64,000 bases of DNA from Microbacterium aurum (GCF_016907815.1 NZ_JAFBCQ010000001.1:3286001-3350000), one strand, 5' to 3'. Shown: positions 8,707-18,069, counted from the first letter of the stretch. Notes: generated by a model not told the origin, from the sequence alone. Program-made: numbers and translations.

Positions 8707-10373
8707 GCCGTCTCCTGCGGCCTGACGCCGAGAGCTCGACGCCCGGACACTTCAGGGACCGTGACCTCACGGATGCGGTCGCGCTCGGGGATTAACACCT
8801 CACCATCGGAGTCGGGATCGTGCTCGGTCTCGTCGGAGTCGTCGCGCCCGCGGGAGGCGCCGCGCTGCAGATAGTAGACGGCGTACGTCTTGGGCAGTTT
8901 GCGCGTGCCGCGGTTGACCACCACACCCAACACCACGCCGCCGGTGGCCTCCAGCCCGCCGACGGCCTCGGTCAGCAGCGTCCGATCGGTGCGGCGCACC
9001 GAGGCGATCACGACCGCACCGTCGCTGTGCGCCGTGAGCAGCGCTGCATCGGCGAGCCCCATCGCGGGCGGCGAATCGATCACGACCACGTCGGCGAGGT
9101 CCCGCAGATGTCCGAACACCCGGGCGAGGCGGGGACCCGCGAGCAGGTCGGCGGGGTCGATCGGTTCCGCGCCCGAGGGCAGCACCTGGAGCCCCGGGTA
9201 GTCCGTCGCGTTGAGCCGACTGGCAACGTCGTCGATAGTCGGATCTCCTTCCACCCCCTGCTTGTCGAGCAGTTCGGCCAATCCCTCGCCGTCGGCGGCA
9301 TCGCCGAAGTAGCGGCTCAGGTCGGGGCGACGCAGGTCTCCACCGACGACGATGACCTTCTTGCCGGCGCGCGCCCACGCCAGAGCGAGGTTCGCAGAGA
9401 CGAACGACTTGCCGTCGCCCGGCTCGACGCTGGTGATGACGACGACGGACTGCTGGCGCGGGACCAGCACTTGGATGCTCGCCCGCAGCGACCGCAGTCC
9501 CTCGCTCAGATCGGTGCGCTGGCGTCCGGCCACGGGCAACGGTGGGTCGAGCCGGCGCACCGACCGATCCCAGCCGAGCTCACCGAGACCGGGAACCCGC
9601 GTCAGCCGTTTGATCTCGTCGATGCTGCGCAGGCGGTTGTCGAACTGGTCGCGGATGAGCACGACGCCCATGCCGAGCACGAGCCCGGTGACGATCGCCA
9701 GCAGCAGCGTCGTCAGCACGCTGGGATCGGCCGTCACCCCGGGGGTCGGCTCCCGCACGACCGACGTCGGGTCGGCGGCGGCGGTCAGCTCGTCGATCGC
9801 CGATTGCGTCATGCTCATACGCGAGAGCGCGAGAGTCAGATTCGTCGAGGCGATGACGTTCTCGGGGTTCGCCGTGAGTTGCCGCTGCAGCTCCTGCGCC
9901 TGTTCGATCGCCGCCTGATGCCGTTGGGTCAGGGTCGACAATGCGGTGTCGACCTGGGTGACCACGTACGCGCTGTAGGCGGACATGACCGCTGCGGCGC
10001 GCTCCTGCGAGACTTCGGGCGACATCCCCTGCGCGGTGATGTAGAGCCTGCCGGTGCTTGCGGTGTCGTCGAGGCTCGCGCTGACCGCGCTGGTCAGCAC
10101 CTCTCCCGACGGCTCACCCAGCGCGCTCGCGGCGGCATCGAGGACATCGGGCGACGTGACCGTCTCGACCTCGAGGTCGACCACGACGCCACCGATCTCG
10201 CCCGTGCTCGTGGCGTCGGTGACGAGGGTGTTCAGCCGCAGCGATCCCTCGGAGGTGTACGTCACGTCGCGGATAGCGAGGTAGCCCGCCGCCGCGGCGG
10301 CGGCCACGGCCGCGACGAGCGCCACCATCCATGCACGCTTCCACAGCACGTTCAGAATTTGTCGCAACGTCAT
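8703..10373 (-). CDS. Polysaccharide co-polymerase/BY-type tyrosine kinase (Wzc type)
   Basis: A 556-residue fusion of a Wzz chain-length domain with a bacterial tyrosine kinase. Transmembrane segments lie at about 14-34 and 219-240 and flank an extracytoplasmic domain with coiled-coil character near 150-190. The cytoplasmic kinase has Walker A SVEPGDGKS (315-323), Walker A' VVGGDLRRPD (342-351) and Walker B VVIDSPP (429-435). The C-terminal tail is acidic with few tyrosines (only the YAVYY region), unlike the usual Tyr cluster. It should control chain length and export of the polysaccharide made by this locus, opposed by the overlapping phosphatase. Start is ATG 10373. A G-rich leader (GGGGGG near 10390) separates it by 79 bases from the PAP2 gene. 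Confidence 0.92.
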   Translation of the reverse strand: MTLRQILNVLWKRAWMVALVAAVAAAAAAGYLAIRDVTYTSEGSLRLNTLVTDATSTGEIGGVVVDLEVETVTSPDVLDAAASALGEPSGEVLTSAVSASLDDTASTGRLYITAQGMSPEVSQERAAAVMSAYSAYVVTQVDTALSTLTQRHQAAIEQAQELQRQLTANPENVIASTNLTLALSRMSMTQSAIDELTAAADPTSVVREPTPGVTADPSVLTTLLLAIVTGLVLGMGVVLIRDQFDNRLRSIDEIKRLTRVPGLGELGWDRSVRRLDPPLPVAGRQRTDLSEGLRSLRASIQVLVPRQQSVVVITSVEPGDGKSFVSANLALAWARAGKKVIVVGGDLRRPDLSRYFGDAADGEGLAELLDKQGVEGDPTIDDVASRLNATDYPGLQVLPSGAEPIDPADLLAGPRLARVFGHLRDLADVVVIDSPPAMGLADAALLTAHSDGAVVIASVRRTDRTLLTEAVGGLEATGGVVLGVVVNRGTRKLPKTYAVYYLQRGASRGRDDSDETEHDPDSDGEVLIPERDRIREVTVPEVSGRRALGVRPQETA

Positions 10374-10452
10374 CGCCGCCCACCCCCCGGTTCAGGCTCC
10401 ACAATAGACGACCTATCGCCGCACGCCGTGTGGGCATCGGAGTCCGCTCGAT

Positions 10453-11244
10453 TCATGCGGCGACAGGCGTGGGCTCGGGACGCACGCCCGGCTCGATCGC
10501 AACGGCGATGAGCGCCGCAACGACGGCGCTGAAAACCAACGCGTCAAGCAAGCGCGGTCCGTCCGCGATGCGCACTCCCACGGCGAGAAGCGCAAGCGCA
10601 GCGACCGCGAGCGCTGTGACCGCGGGGGTGGCCCGCGCCGCGCATCGCATCGATCCGGCGGTGCGCGTGGCGGCGAGCGCCGCCCAGGCCGCGAGCGCCC
10701 CGGCCAGCAGCACTCCACCCACGACGTCACTCGCGCGGTGGGCGAACGCGGCGAGCGACCCGATCGCAGCGAGCGCAGCCAGCGTGCCGGCGGCCGCGGT
10801 GATCGCCCGCCGCGGCGCCGAGGCGGGCAGCAGGATCGAAATCCCGACCACAGCCATGACGGCCACGGCGGCGTGACCGCTCGGGAAGGTATTGAAGTCG
10901 TAGGCGTGCGTGCCGTAATCGGGGCGCACGAGCAGTACGTCGCGGAGCAGAAGATTCCACAAAGCCGCCATCAGGACTCCAGCCAGCGCGACGATCGGCC
11001 CGACGAAGCGGCCGCGCACGACGGCGATCACCATGCACACCAGCATCCCGGCCAGCAGCATCACCGGTGCAACGTCCCTCGCCCACGCGAGCGGCGCGAC
11101 TACCCAGATGGGCCACTCGCCGAACCAGCCCAGCGATGCGGCATCCCACCGCTGACCGATCGGGGTGAGTACCGCGAACGCGCACAGTGCGGCGAGCGCG
11201 GTCAGGAACACCGCACTGCGCGCGACGCTCCCGCGCCAGGTCAT
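10453..11244 (-). CDS. PAP2-family membrane phosphatase
   Basis: A 263-residue membrane protein with about six transmembrane segments and the PAP2 signature in order: an RDVLLVRP stretch (variant of motif 1), FPSGHAAVA (motif 2, catalytic His) and AHRASDVVGG (motif 3, His and Asp). Members of the family dephosphorylate lipid phosphates such as undecaprenyl pyrophosphate. Placed inside a glycan operon, it most likely recycles the polyprenyl carrier released after polymerisation; that is inference. Its ATG overlaps the upstream glycosyltransferase stop by four bases. Confidence 0.87.
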   Translation of the reverse strand: MTWRGSVARSAVFLTALAALCAFAVLTPIGQRWDAASLGWFGEWPIWVVAPLAWARDVAPVMLLAGMLVCMVIAVVRGRFVGPIVALAGVLMAALWNLLLRDVLLVRPDYGTHAYDFNTFPSGHAAVAVMAVVGISILLPASAPRRAITAAAGTLAALAAIGSLAAFAHRASDVVGGVLLAGALAAWAALAATRTAGSMRCAARATPAVTALAVAALALLAVGVRIADGPRLLDALVFSAVVAALIAVAIEPGVRPEPTPVAA

Positions 11245-12455
11245 GCCCGCGCGCGCTCCTCTTCAACGATGGTTTGCAGGCGGGCGATGAAGCGGCTCTC
11301 GCAGAACTTCTCAGCCTGGGCGAGAATGGCCTGCTCGCTCCACCGCGTGTCCAGCATTATCGCGACGGCCTCGCCGATGCTCTCTCGGGTCGGCTCCTCG
11401 AAGAAGATCCCCGTCTGTCCACCCACGACGGTATCGAGATAGCCCCCGGCGTGAAGCGCCGCGGTCGGTTTGCCGAAGGCGGCCGCTTCGACCGGTGACA
11501 GCCCGAAGTCCTCATATGACGCCGCGACCAAGCCCGCACAGTTCTCGTACAGCCAGCGCAGCTCGGCATCCTCCACCCGTCCGGACAGATGCGTGCCGCC
11601 CACACGTGCGGCGAGCGTCTCCAGGCGCGCGCGCTCGGGACCGTCTCCGACGATGACCAGTTCGACGTCGTCGAGACCTGACACCGCCTCAATCACGTGG
11701 TGCACATTCTTATAGGGCAGCAGCCGCGCGACGCACAGAACAAATCGCTTGCCCTCCACCGCGCGCATCGGACGGGCGGGACCCGACCGTGTGAACGTCG
11801 CCGGCGGCGGCGCGACCACCTCGGCCTCGATGTCGTACACTTCGCGCACGGCGTGCTGGATGACGGTCGAGTTCACGAGATACCGGTCGGCGGTGAGTGC
11901 TGCTGCGTGATCCCACTCACGCAGGTGACGCCCCAGCGCGACGTCGGCCAACGTCACGAGGCGGCGGCGAAGACCCCGCGAGCCATTCTCGCCGGGGACC
12001 CCCGCGTACCGGTCAGTCTGATATAGCCACCGTGCGGGAGCGTGGCAGTAGACGATTTTGCGCCCCGTAGTCGGGATGCCGTGGGCCCAACCGCTGGAGC
12101 TGGCCAGGAGCACCTCTGCGTCGACGCGGTGACGGGTGACCTCGCGTGCGAGGAAGGGCAGAGCAAGACGGTGGTTGTGCCGCAGCACCGTGAACCTATT
12201 GAGTCGCATCGGCTGAATATCGAGCGCGGCGAAGTCAGGGAACGTCGTCCGGGGCTCATAGAGGCTCGTGTGCACGGGCGCGCCGCGGAATGCCCGCTCG
12301 ATGCTGAGAACGACTCGCTCGGCGCCCCCGCGCTGGGTGATGTAGTCGTGGGCCAGAGCGATCGAGGGCGTCTGCCGAACATCACGGCTTGTCGCGCTCA
12401 TGTTCCGACGGGGCCGCACGCGACCTTCCGTCTCGCGGATGAGTTCGACGGTCAT
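11241..12455 (-). CDS. GT4-family glycosyltransferase
   Basis: A 404-residue GT-B glycosyltransferase. The acceptor half begins ALAHDYITQRGGAERVVL, a common opening in rhamnosyl- or mannosyl-type GT4 enzymes. The donor half has CVARLLPYKNVHHVIEA, VIVGDGPE and ASYEDFGLSPVEAAAFGKPT, which holds the EX7E-type signature. It should add one sugar of the repeat unit; donor and acceptor are not readable. ATG 12455 overlaps the stop of the DUF4012 gene by four bases, which decides the start, although a later Met (residue 19) would also give a complete fold. Confidence 0.92.
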   Translation of the reverse strand: MTVELIRETEGRVRPRRNMSATSRDVRQTPSIALAHDYITQRGGAERVVLSIERAFRGAPVHTSLYEPRTTFPDFAALDIQPMRLNRFTVLRHNHRLALPFLAREVTRHRVDAEVLLASSSGWAHGIPTTGRKIVYCHAPARWLYQTDRYAGVPGENGSRGLRRRLVTLADVALGRHLREWDHAAALTADRYLVNSTVIQHAVREVYDIEAEVVAPPPATFTRSGPARPMRAVEGKRFVLCVARLLPYKNVHHVIEAVSGLDDVELVIVGDGPERARLETLAARVGGTHLSGRVEDAELRWLYENCAGLVAASYEDFGLSPVEAAAFGKPTAALHAGGYLDTVVGGQTGIFFEEPTRESIGEAVAIMLDTRWSEQAILAQAEKFCESRFIARLQTIVEEERARA

Positions 12456-14218
12456 GGGCAGACCACCTTCCGTTCAGTGATCTCTGGCTCGATGAGCAGT
12501 GGAGTATGGACGATTCGGGGCGAGGCCGCGAGTTCCGATGGCACGGTGAAATGGAACTCGATGACGGTCGCCTGCCCTGGTCCGAGGACAACCCCCTCTG
12601 TCAGCTGTACGGCGCCGGCAAGCGTTGTATCGACCGGCGACCCGGGTGCGCCGTCGACGCGTACAGCTCCGACGAATGCACCCCGTGGCCCCGTCACGGT
12701 GACGAGAGTCCCGATGTCGCCCGGGGCGATGCCCGCGAGCCCCTCCCCCGTCATCCGACCGGGAAGGGTCTCGGCGGAATCGGCCGGCGCTGTGCTGGTC
12801 AACGTGACCCCCACGACGACGTCGGCAAAGCCATCCGGACGACACACCGACGATCCAACCGAGACCGCCACATCGAGGAAAGTCCCCATCTTCGCGCCGG
12901 TCATATCGTTGAAAGCGATGCTGAAGATGTCCGGGGCGCTCTGCTGGCGGACGGCGAGCCCGCCTAAGGGTGTCGTGACGATGAGGTCCTGCTCCGCGGC
13001 GTGGGCGCTCCACAATGAGATGCGACCGTCCGCCGCGGGCTGCGCCAAAGCGTCAAGCAGATGAAGTGGATCGATGTCGGACGTCGTCAGCGCCTCGAAC
13101 ACGACTGCCAGCGCGCGCTGGAACAGATCATCTTGCTGATCGGCGGATAGCTCGATGTACGGGTCCACAAGCAAGCGCGTTATGACATTCGCCGAAGAGA
13201 GCTCCTGGCCGTCGACTTCCAGGGGTCCCGTGACCTCGAGCAGGGCGGCGAGCACGAGCGGGTCTACCGACACCACCGCATCTGGAACCGCTCCCTCCGC
13301 CCGAGCCCACCATGCTGATGAGAGACGAGCGGTGAGGTCGAAGTCATCGGTCATCGTGGTATTCATCACGAAGTGCCCGATCTCGCCGCCGAACATCTTG
13401 GTCAGCTCAGTGGGAATCGCGATGTCAACCGCGCGGCCGTTGTCGAAGTCGGCTGAACTACGTTGCGTCGAAAGAGTGAGATGACCATCAACCGCGCGCA
13501 CCTCCGCAAAAGCGCTGACGATCCCGCCTGCGGACCGCAGCTCGGTGGGGTTCTGCACCATGAGCAAAATCCGCCGCTCCCCGTCTGCTCCGAGCAGGGC
13601 CGGCCCAATCGCGCTGGTATCCGCCAGCGCTTGCACGGTAGGAGCGAGACTGCGCACCATCTCGTCGAGCTGGTCGATGCCCGATGCCAAGGGGGGAATC
13701 AGATCAGTGCGATCCAGGCGGGCGAACTCGGACGATGCGTTGTGGAGGGTTTCCGCTGCGGTACGCAGAGGCTCGGCCGCGGTGCGCAGCATCGCGACAT
13801 CAACCACACGGTGATCCTCGTCTGATGCTGAGAACTGCTCTGAAAGATCAAGCAGCGCACCGGCGACATCGCGCAGCGCGGCGTCGAGTTGAACAGATGC
13901 CACGCGGGCGCCCGCCAGATTGGGGCCGAGGTAGGGCAGAAATTCCACGCCTCGCCAGACCGGATCGCTGCTTGCCCGCGCCGCCGCGGCGGCGTGGACC
14001 TCAACCGCGTCCATGGCGTCACGCATCGCTGCGGCATCACGACCTTCGAGCGCGGCACGCACGTCGGAGGTGAGCGCGGACGCCGCTTTGAGCTCGGTCA
14101 TCACCATGACGGCGCGAACCCCGACCCATGCGGCCACGCCGGTGGCAAGCAGCAGCGCAAGCACCCCCGTGGTCACCCAGACGCGGCGGAGTCGGGTGTG
14201 CATGCTGGCGGAAGCCAT
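12452..14218 (-). CDS. DUF4012 protein, first gene of the glycan operon
   Basis: A 588-residue protein with one N-terminal membrane anchor (about 13-35) and a large extracytoplasmic part that matches DUF4012, a family found in actinobacterial and other Gram-positive polysaccharide loci and of unknown function. Recognisable blocks are MVQNPTELRSAGGIVSAFAE and the later DPLVLAALLEVTGP. A second copy lies at 45984-47783, again beside a BY-kinase. ATG 14218 has GAGG seven bases upstream. Its stop overlaps the glycosyltransferase start, so it heads a tightly packed operon running down to 8095. An array of operator-like repeats lies just upstream. A role in attaching or handling exported glycan is only a guess from context. 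Confidence 0.88.
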   Translation of the reverse strand: MASASMHTRLRRVWVTTGVLALLLATGVAAWVGVRAVMVMTELKAASALTSDVRAALEGRDAAAMRDAMDAVEVHAAAAARASSDPVWRGVEFLPYLGPNLAGARVASVQLDAALRDVAGALLDLSEQFSASDEDHRVVDVAMLRTAAEPLRTAAETLHNASSEFARLDRTDLIPPLASGIDQLDEMVRSLAPTVQALADTSAIGPALLGADGERRILLMVQNPTELRSAGGIVSAFAEVRAVDGHLTLSTQRSSADFDNGRAVDIAIPTELTKMFGGEIGHFVMNTTMTDDFDLTARLSSAWWARAEGAVPDAVVSVDPLVLAALLEVTGPLEVDGQELSSANVITRLLVDPYIELSADQQDDLFQRALAVVFEALTTSDIDPLHLLDALAQPAADGRISLWSAHAAEQDLIVTTPLGGLAVRQQSAPDIFSIAFNDMTGAKMGTFLDVAVSVGSSVCRPDGFADVVVGVTLTSTAPADSAETLPGRMTGEGLAGIAPGDIGTLVTVTGPRGAFVGAVRVDGAPGSPVDTTLAGAVQLTEGVVLGPGQATVIEFHFTVPSELAASPRIVHTPLLIEPEITERKVVCP

Positions 14219-14786
14219 GAGGCGCCTCAGCCGTGCAGAGATCGGCAGACAGCCGGCGCGTCGGTGCGTTCGAGTCGGTGACGCACCTGCGACCGACTCG
14301 ACCCACGCCGACGAAATACCGAGTCGGTCGACGCCGATTCAGTGTGTGGTGTCGTGCGCGACACCGACAGAGAGTTCCCCCGCATGCTTCAGCCCCCCAA
14401 GGCTGCGGGTGCGCCGAGACGCACCGCGTTCCCCAGATAGGGGTTGCCGCGCGAGTGTTTCCACCCGCGGAGCAACCGCCTGTCCCCCCGGGCGCGGAGT
14501 GGCGCGTTCGTTTCCCCGATGCGCGGCGCGCGCGCAGTCAAATCCCCAAACGCGCGTCATCCGCGCGATTTAAACTTCCCCAGTAACGGTTCGTTCCCAC
14601 ACGAACCGTTCTGCTGAACATATACCGTCGAAGCTTCGTGAGCAACAGTCATCATTGACATCCGTGGAGTGAATTCTGTGAGCAGAGAGAAGTTTCGCTC
14701 TTACGCCTATGCTGACCTTGTCCGCTAAAGCTGACGGACACGGGGACGGCGGTTGGGGATCGCCACAAGGCTACTCTGGGGGACGC
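14219..14786. promoter_or_regulatory. Regulatory region upstream of the glycan operon
   Basis: I see no convincing gene here. Nearest the operon is the nine-base word CGAGTCGGT at 14271-14279, its inverted copy at 14292-14300, and a third copy at 14320-14328 inside a perfect odd palindrome ACCGA-G-TCGGT (14318-14328). A hairpin GGTGTCG/CGACACC follows at 14348-14365. Then seven G-runs on the minus strand lie at 14377, 14393, 14431, 14484, 14514, 14544 and 14578, often 30-34 bases apart. The area near 14570-14700 is less GC-rich than its surroundings. This looks like an operator region for the minus-strand operon. Confidence 0.55.
14271..14328. repeat. Three CGAGTCGGT sites, candidate operator
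   Basis: CGAGTCGGT occurs at 14271-14279 and 14320-14328, with the exact inverse ACCGACTCG at 14292-14300. The first two form an inverted repeat with a 12-base loop. The cluster starts 53 bases upstream of the DUF4012 start codon. Confidence 0.6.
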
Positions 14787-15166
14787 ATGAATGTCCGTTC
14801 GCAGAACATCGGGGACTTGCCTGCTCCTGACCTGTTCGTGGGTCAGATTGTCGCGGTGCGACCTCTTAGCGCTCTCGCTGCAGAGCAAGCGGAGGATTCA
14901 CTCGTGAGTGCGGTACTGGCGGGTCGCGACAACATTCACGCGACTACTTCTGGGACTCCACAGCTCGACGCCAGAGCTTTTCGCTCCTTACATACGCCGC
15001 ATACCGCGGGATCCTCTCGCTGGGGCATCATGAGATCGATGTGTCCGTCGAACCGCTCGAGCCTGCCACGCCTCTCGATGCCGCGGTTTTCCGAATCATT
15101 TCGCTCTCGGGTCGGTCGCTGACAATCGCTCAATCAGGGACTCCGCCGGGTCCCGACAAGAACTGA
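14787..15166 (+). pseudogene. Unrecognised small gene with a -1 frameshift
   Basis: TACTCT followed by GGGGGACGC precedes ATG 14787. The frame reads about 50 protein-like residues (NIGDLPAPDLFVGQIVAV and on), then loses that character near 14936. The -1 frame continues with plausible codons and composition (RDYFWDSTARRQSFSLLTY, then VFRIISLSGRSLTIAQSG) to a TGA at 15164-15166. Joined, they give roughly 126 residues. Without the shift, the first frame stops at 15122. I do not recognise the family. The most economical reading is a one-base deletion in a small gene, or a sequencing error; programmed slippage is unlikely because no slippery heptamer is present. Confidence 0.35.
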
Positions 15167-15985
15167 TCCGATTTCTCAGAGCTTGCGCCGCAGCAATGAC
15201 TCGACGGTTATGGTTATGGCCACGTCGGCAAGGAGCCGAACGCGTCGGCACGCTCCCCGCGAAGACGACGAGCGCGCCTCTCGGCGCGCTGTATGTGGTG
15301 AGCTGGTGCGTCGTCGTACCCAGCCACCACGGCATCGCCGCCGTCGGAGAGGCGATCGGGCGTCGACCCCACCCTCGTCGAAGGTCGGTTCAGTCCCGCC
15401 GTGCGGTATCCGTCGTCAACATCCTCGTTGGACTCGACGCCTCCCCGCCAGGTGGGCGGGGATGGCCACCCCACCCCGCGCGTCAAGACGCAGCGCTTCG
15501 CTGCGGACGCGCGAGGCGGGGCGATCGATGGTGGTACCGTCCGTCGGAAATGCGTCGACGACCGAGGTGCGCGCGCCCCCGCGCACACGCCTCAAAGACG
15601 CCGCCGCAACGACGAGATTGTGTCGGTTCCCCATACTCGTTCCCCCATATACCCGCCGCGTGAGTAAAGCGCGACGAGCGTTTTGTATCGATCGCTTGGC
15701 CGAAGCCGATCCGCCTCCCCCAAAGACGCGGATACCGATCGATGTCCCCAGCGCAACTATAGGCTCACCGAAGGTCGTCGCGCCACACTCAATCTCGACG
15801 GATGCCGTGCACGCCGTCTCGGGGAGCGGAACCCTTGACCGTCGCCCCCATCGTCCAGGCAACTGCCGATATGTCGTCGCCGAGCGCCGCTATCCTCGCG
15901 CAGACGCGTGTGGCATGTGGTGATCCGCGCGAGAGGGGTGATTCGACGTCGGGCGCGCGGGCCAGCGCATCTCCGCGAAACCTGC
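15167..15985. other. Gene-poor region with strong hairpins and a minus-strand promoter
   Basis: No open frame here looks convincingly coding in either direction. Strong inverted repeats stand at 15271-15290 (AGCGCGCC/GGCGCGCT), 15334-15356 (ATCGCC/GGCGAT), 15442-15462 (TCCCCGCC/GGCGGGGA) and 15477-15513 (CGCGCGTC/GACGCGCG enclosing CAGCG/CGCTG). G-runs on the minus strand lie at 15629, 15642, 15717 and 15746. A good -10 on the minus strand is at 15756-15761. It could hold a structured RNA or a decayed gene; I cannot decide which. Confidence 0.4.
15756..15761 (-). promoter_or_regulatory. Minus-strand -10 box TATAGT with G-tract
   Basis: TATAGT on the minus strand is followed after six bases by GGGGACATC, the same string that follows the -10 of the Wzy-like gene. 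No start codon lies at leaderless distance, so any transcript would have a long leader towards the glycan operon or would be non-coding. Confidence 0.4.
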
Positions 15986-16939
15986 TCAGAGCTTCCGCAA
16001 CCGCACCGTCTCGACGGCATGGTCGGCGGCCTTGCGCAGCACGAGGGTGGCGCGATGCTTGGTCGGCTCGACGTTCTCGCGCAGGTTCGGCAGGTTGATG
16101 TCGTTCCAGTAGCCCATCGCGGTCTCGACGGCCTCGGCATCCGACAGCTCGGCGAAGACCTTGAAGAACGAGTTCGGGTTGCTGAAAGCACCCTGCCGCA
16201 GCGCGAGGAACCGGTTGACGTACCACTGCGCGATGTCGTCCTCGTCGGCATCCACATAGATCGAGAAGTCGAACAGGTCGCTGACGGCGACGTCGTTGGG
16301 CGTGGGCGGCGGCGACAGCACGTTCAGGCCCTCGACGATGACGACGTCGGGCCGACGGACGGTCACGTGCGCGTCGGGCATGATGTCGTACCGGACGTGC
16401 GAGTAGAACGGCGCCCGGGCCTCAGCGGCACCCGATTTGACCTCGGTGAGGAAGCTCACGAGCGCGCGGCGGTCGTACGACTCCGGAAAGCCCTTGCGGT
16501 GCATGATCCCGCGGCGCTCGAGCTCGGCATTGGTGTACAGGAACCCGTCGGTGGTGACGAGCTCGACCCGCGGCGTCCCCGGCCACCGGCTCATGAGTTC
16601 GCGCAGCAGGCGCGCGATGGTCGACTTGCCGACCGCGACCGAACCGGCGACCCCGACGACGAACGGCGTGGTGGAGTCGGCCTCCCCGAGGAACGCCGCC
16701 GTCTCGGCGCCGAGCCGCTTGGTGTTCTCGGCATACGTCGACAGCAGCCGGCTGAGCGGCAGATAGACCTCGCGCACTTCGGTGAGATCGAGCCGATCGC
16801 CGATGCCCCGCAACTGCACGACCTCGGTCTCGGTGAGCGGGTTCGGGATGCCGGGGGCCAGCCGCGCCCATTCCGAACGGCCGACCTCGCGGTACAGCGA
16901 ATCGACCGGGGTCACAGTGTCGGCGTCGTCGGTGGACAT
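15986..16939 (-). CDS. coaA: Pantothenate kinase, type I
   Basis: A 317-residue CoaA, which phosphorylates pantothenate in the first step of coenzyme A synthesis. The P-loop [12 protein letters not shown] (about 96-107) and the motifs [16 protein letters not shown] and [10 protein letters not shown] are characteristic of the bacterial type I enzyme, and the length is normal. I place the start at ATG 16939 rather than the GTG nine bases upstream because TAGAGT ends exactly seven bases before the ATG, giving a leaderless mRNA. It is divergent from ppx, 59 bases away. Confidence 0.96.
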   Translation of the reverse strand: MSTDDADTVTPVDSLYREVGRSEWARLAPGIPNPLTETEVVQLRGIGDRLDLTEVREVYLPLSRLLSTYAENTKRLGAETAAFLGEADSTTPFVVGVAGSVAVGKSTIARLLRELMSRWPGTPRVELVTTDGFLYTNAELERRGIMHRKGFPESYDRRALVSFLTEVKSGAAEARAPFYSHVRYDIMPDAHVTVRRPDVVIVEGLNVLSPPPTPNDVAVSDLFDFSIYVDADEDDIAQWYVNRFLALRQGAFSNPNSFFKVFAELSDAEAVETAMGYWNDINLPNLRENVEPTKHRATLVLRKAADHAVETVRLRKL

Positions 16940-16946
16940 CGCGCCC

Positions 16947-16952
16947 ACTCTA
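16947..16952 (-). promoter_or_regulatory. Leaderless -10 box of coaA
   Basis: TAGAGT on the minus strand, seven bases before ATG 16939. It sits back to back with the ppx -10 on the other strand. Confidence 0.55.
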
Positions 16953-16986
16953 CCGGCGCGCGATCTGCGGGCGCGCGGCGCGCCAG

Positions 16987-16992
16987 TACGCT
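16987..16992 (+). promoter_or_regulatory. Leaderless -10 box of the Ppx/GppA gene
   Basis: TACGCT lies six bases before ATG 16999, with no ribosome site between them. Confidence 0.5.
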
Positions 16993-16998
16993 GAACGC

Positions 16999-17940
16999 AT
17001 GCGTCTGGGAGTCCTCGACATCGGCTCGAACACGGTCCACCTGCTCGTCGCCGACGTCCACCCGGGCGGCCGGCCGCTCGCGACCACGAGTCAGCGCACC
17101 GTGTTGCGGCTCATGCGCTACCTCGAGCCCGACGGCTCGATCAGTGAGACCGGCGTGCAGGCGCTGGTGGATGCCGTGACGCAGGCCCGCGAGACCGCAC
17201 AGGCCGAGAACGTCGCGGAACTCCTCGCCACCGCGACGAGCGCCGTCCGCGAGGCGACGAACGGCGCCGACGTCATCGCCCGCATCGAGGCCGCGCTCGG
17301 TCAGGACCTGCAGGTGCTCGGCGGCGAGAGCGAGGCGCGGTTCACGTTCCTCGCGGTGCGCCGCTGGTTCGGGTGGTCGGCGGGGCAGATCCTGCTGTTC
17401 GACATCGGCGGCGGTTCGCTGGAGCTCGCCGCGGGAGCCGACGAGCTGCCGGACGTCGCGGCATCCGTCCCCCTGGGCGCCGGCCGCACGACGGTGGAGT
17501 TCCTGCCGCTCGACCCGCCCGGCGAGGACGCCGTCGAGGTCCTGCGCGCGCACGCCCGCGCGACGCTCGCTCCGGTGGCGGAGATGATGGCCGATCAGCC
17601 GCGCCCGAGCCACGTCGTCGGCTCGTCGAAGGCGATCCGGTCGCTCGCGAAGCTCGCCGGGTATCCGGTGCCGGGGTGGAGCGGGAGCGAGCGGATGCTG
17701 CTTCCGCGCGGCGCGCTCGGCTCGTGGATTCCGCGGCTCGCCCGCATCCCGGCATCCGCCCGGCAGGAGTTGCCGGGGATCACGCCCGACCGGACGTTCC
17801 AGATCGTCGCGGCCGCCGTCGTGCTGCAAACGGCGATGACGGTGCTCGACGTCGATGAGCTCGAGGTCTCACCGTGGGCGCTGCGCGAGGGTGTGCTGCT
17901 GCGCTACATCGAGTCACTGAGCTGGAGCGAGCCCGCCTGA
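16999..17940 (+). CDS. Ppx/GppA-family phosphatase
   Basis: A 313-residue member of the exopolyphosphatase/guanosine pentaphosphatase family with the actin-like ATPase fold. The phosphate-1 motif is [14 protein letters not shown] (7-20) and the phosphate-2 motif [10 protein letters not shown] is near 133-142. The length matches the short actinobacterial paralogues that hydrolyse polyphosphate or pppGpp; which substrate is preferred here cannot be told. ATG 16999 is supported by the -10 six bases upstream. No partner gene is coupled to it. Confidence 0.92.
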   Translation: MRLGVLDIGSNTVHLLVADVHPGGRPLATTSQRTVLRLMRYLEPDGSISETGVQALVDAVTQARETAQAENVAELLATATSAVREATNGADVIARIEAALGQDLQVLGGESEARFTFLAVRRWFGWSAGQILLFDIGGGSLELAAGADELPDVAASVPLGAGRTTVEFLPLDPPGEDAVEVLRAHARATLAPVAEMMADQPRPSHVVGSSKAIRSLAKLAGYPVPGWSGSERMLLPRGALGSWIPRLARIPASARQELPGITPDRTFQIVAAAVVLQTAMTVLDVDELEVSPWALREGVLLRYIESLSWSEPA

Positions 17941-17995
17941 CCACGCGCGGTCCGCGCTGGCGCTCAGGCTTCGATATGCGCTAGCGTCGGCACAC

Positions 17996-18032
17996 GGGGG
18001 ATGCGGCTGTGGGAGCCGCCTGGGAGTCCCCC
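17996..18032 (+). promoter_or_regulatory. Nested hairpin ahead of a small membrane-protein gene
   Basis: GGGGG (17996-18000) pairs with CCCCC (18028-18032) around an inner stem GCGGCT (18003-18008)/AGCCGC (18014-18019) with a five-base loop. It lies in the 5' leader of the gene at 18070, just after a -10-like TAGCGT (17982-17987). It may tune that gene's expression. Confidence 0.4.
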
Positions 18033-18069
18033 GCGTGTGAGCGGAAGCGTGCGAGCCTCTGGGGGAGCC

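Noticed and set aside
14930..14945. Programmed -1 frameshift in the 14787 gene
   Set aside because: No slippery heptamer and no downstream pseudoknot is evident; a mutation is simpler.
15416..15862. A 148-codon minus-strand frame in the gene-poor region
   Set aside because: It crosses its own apparent promoter at 15756 and two strong hairpins, has no ribosome site and matches no family I know.
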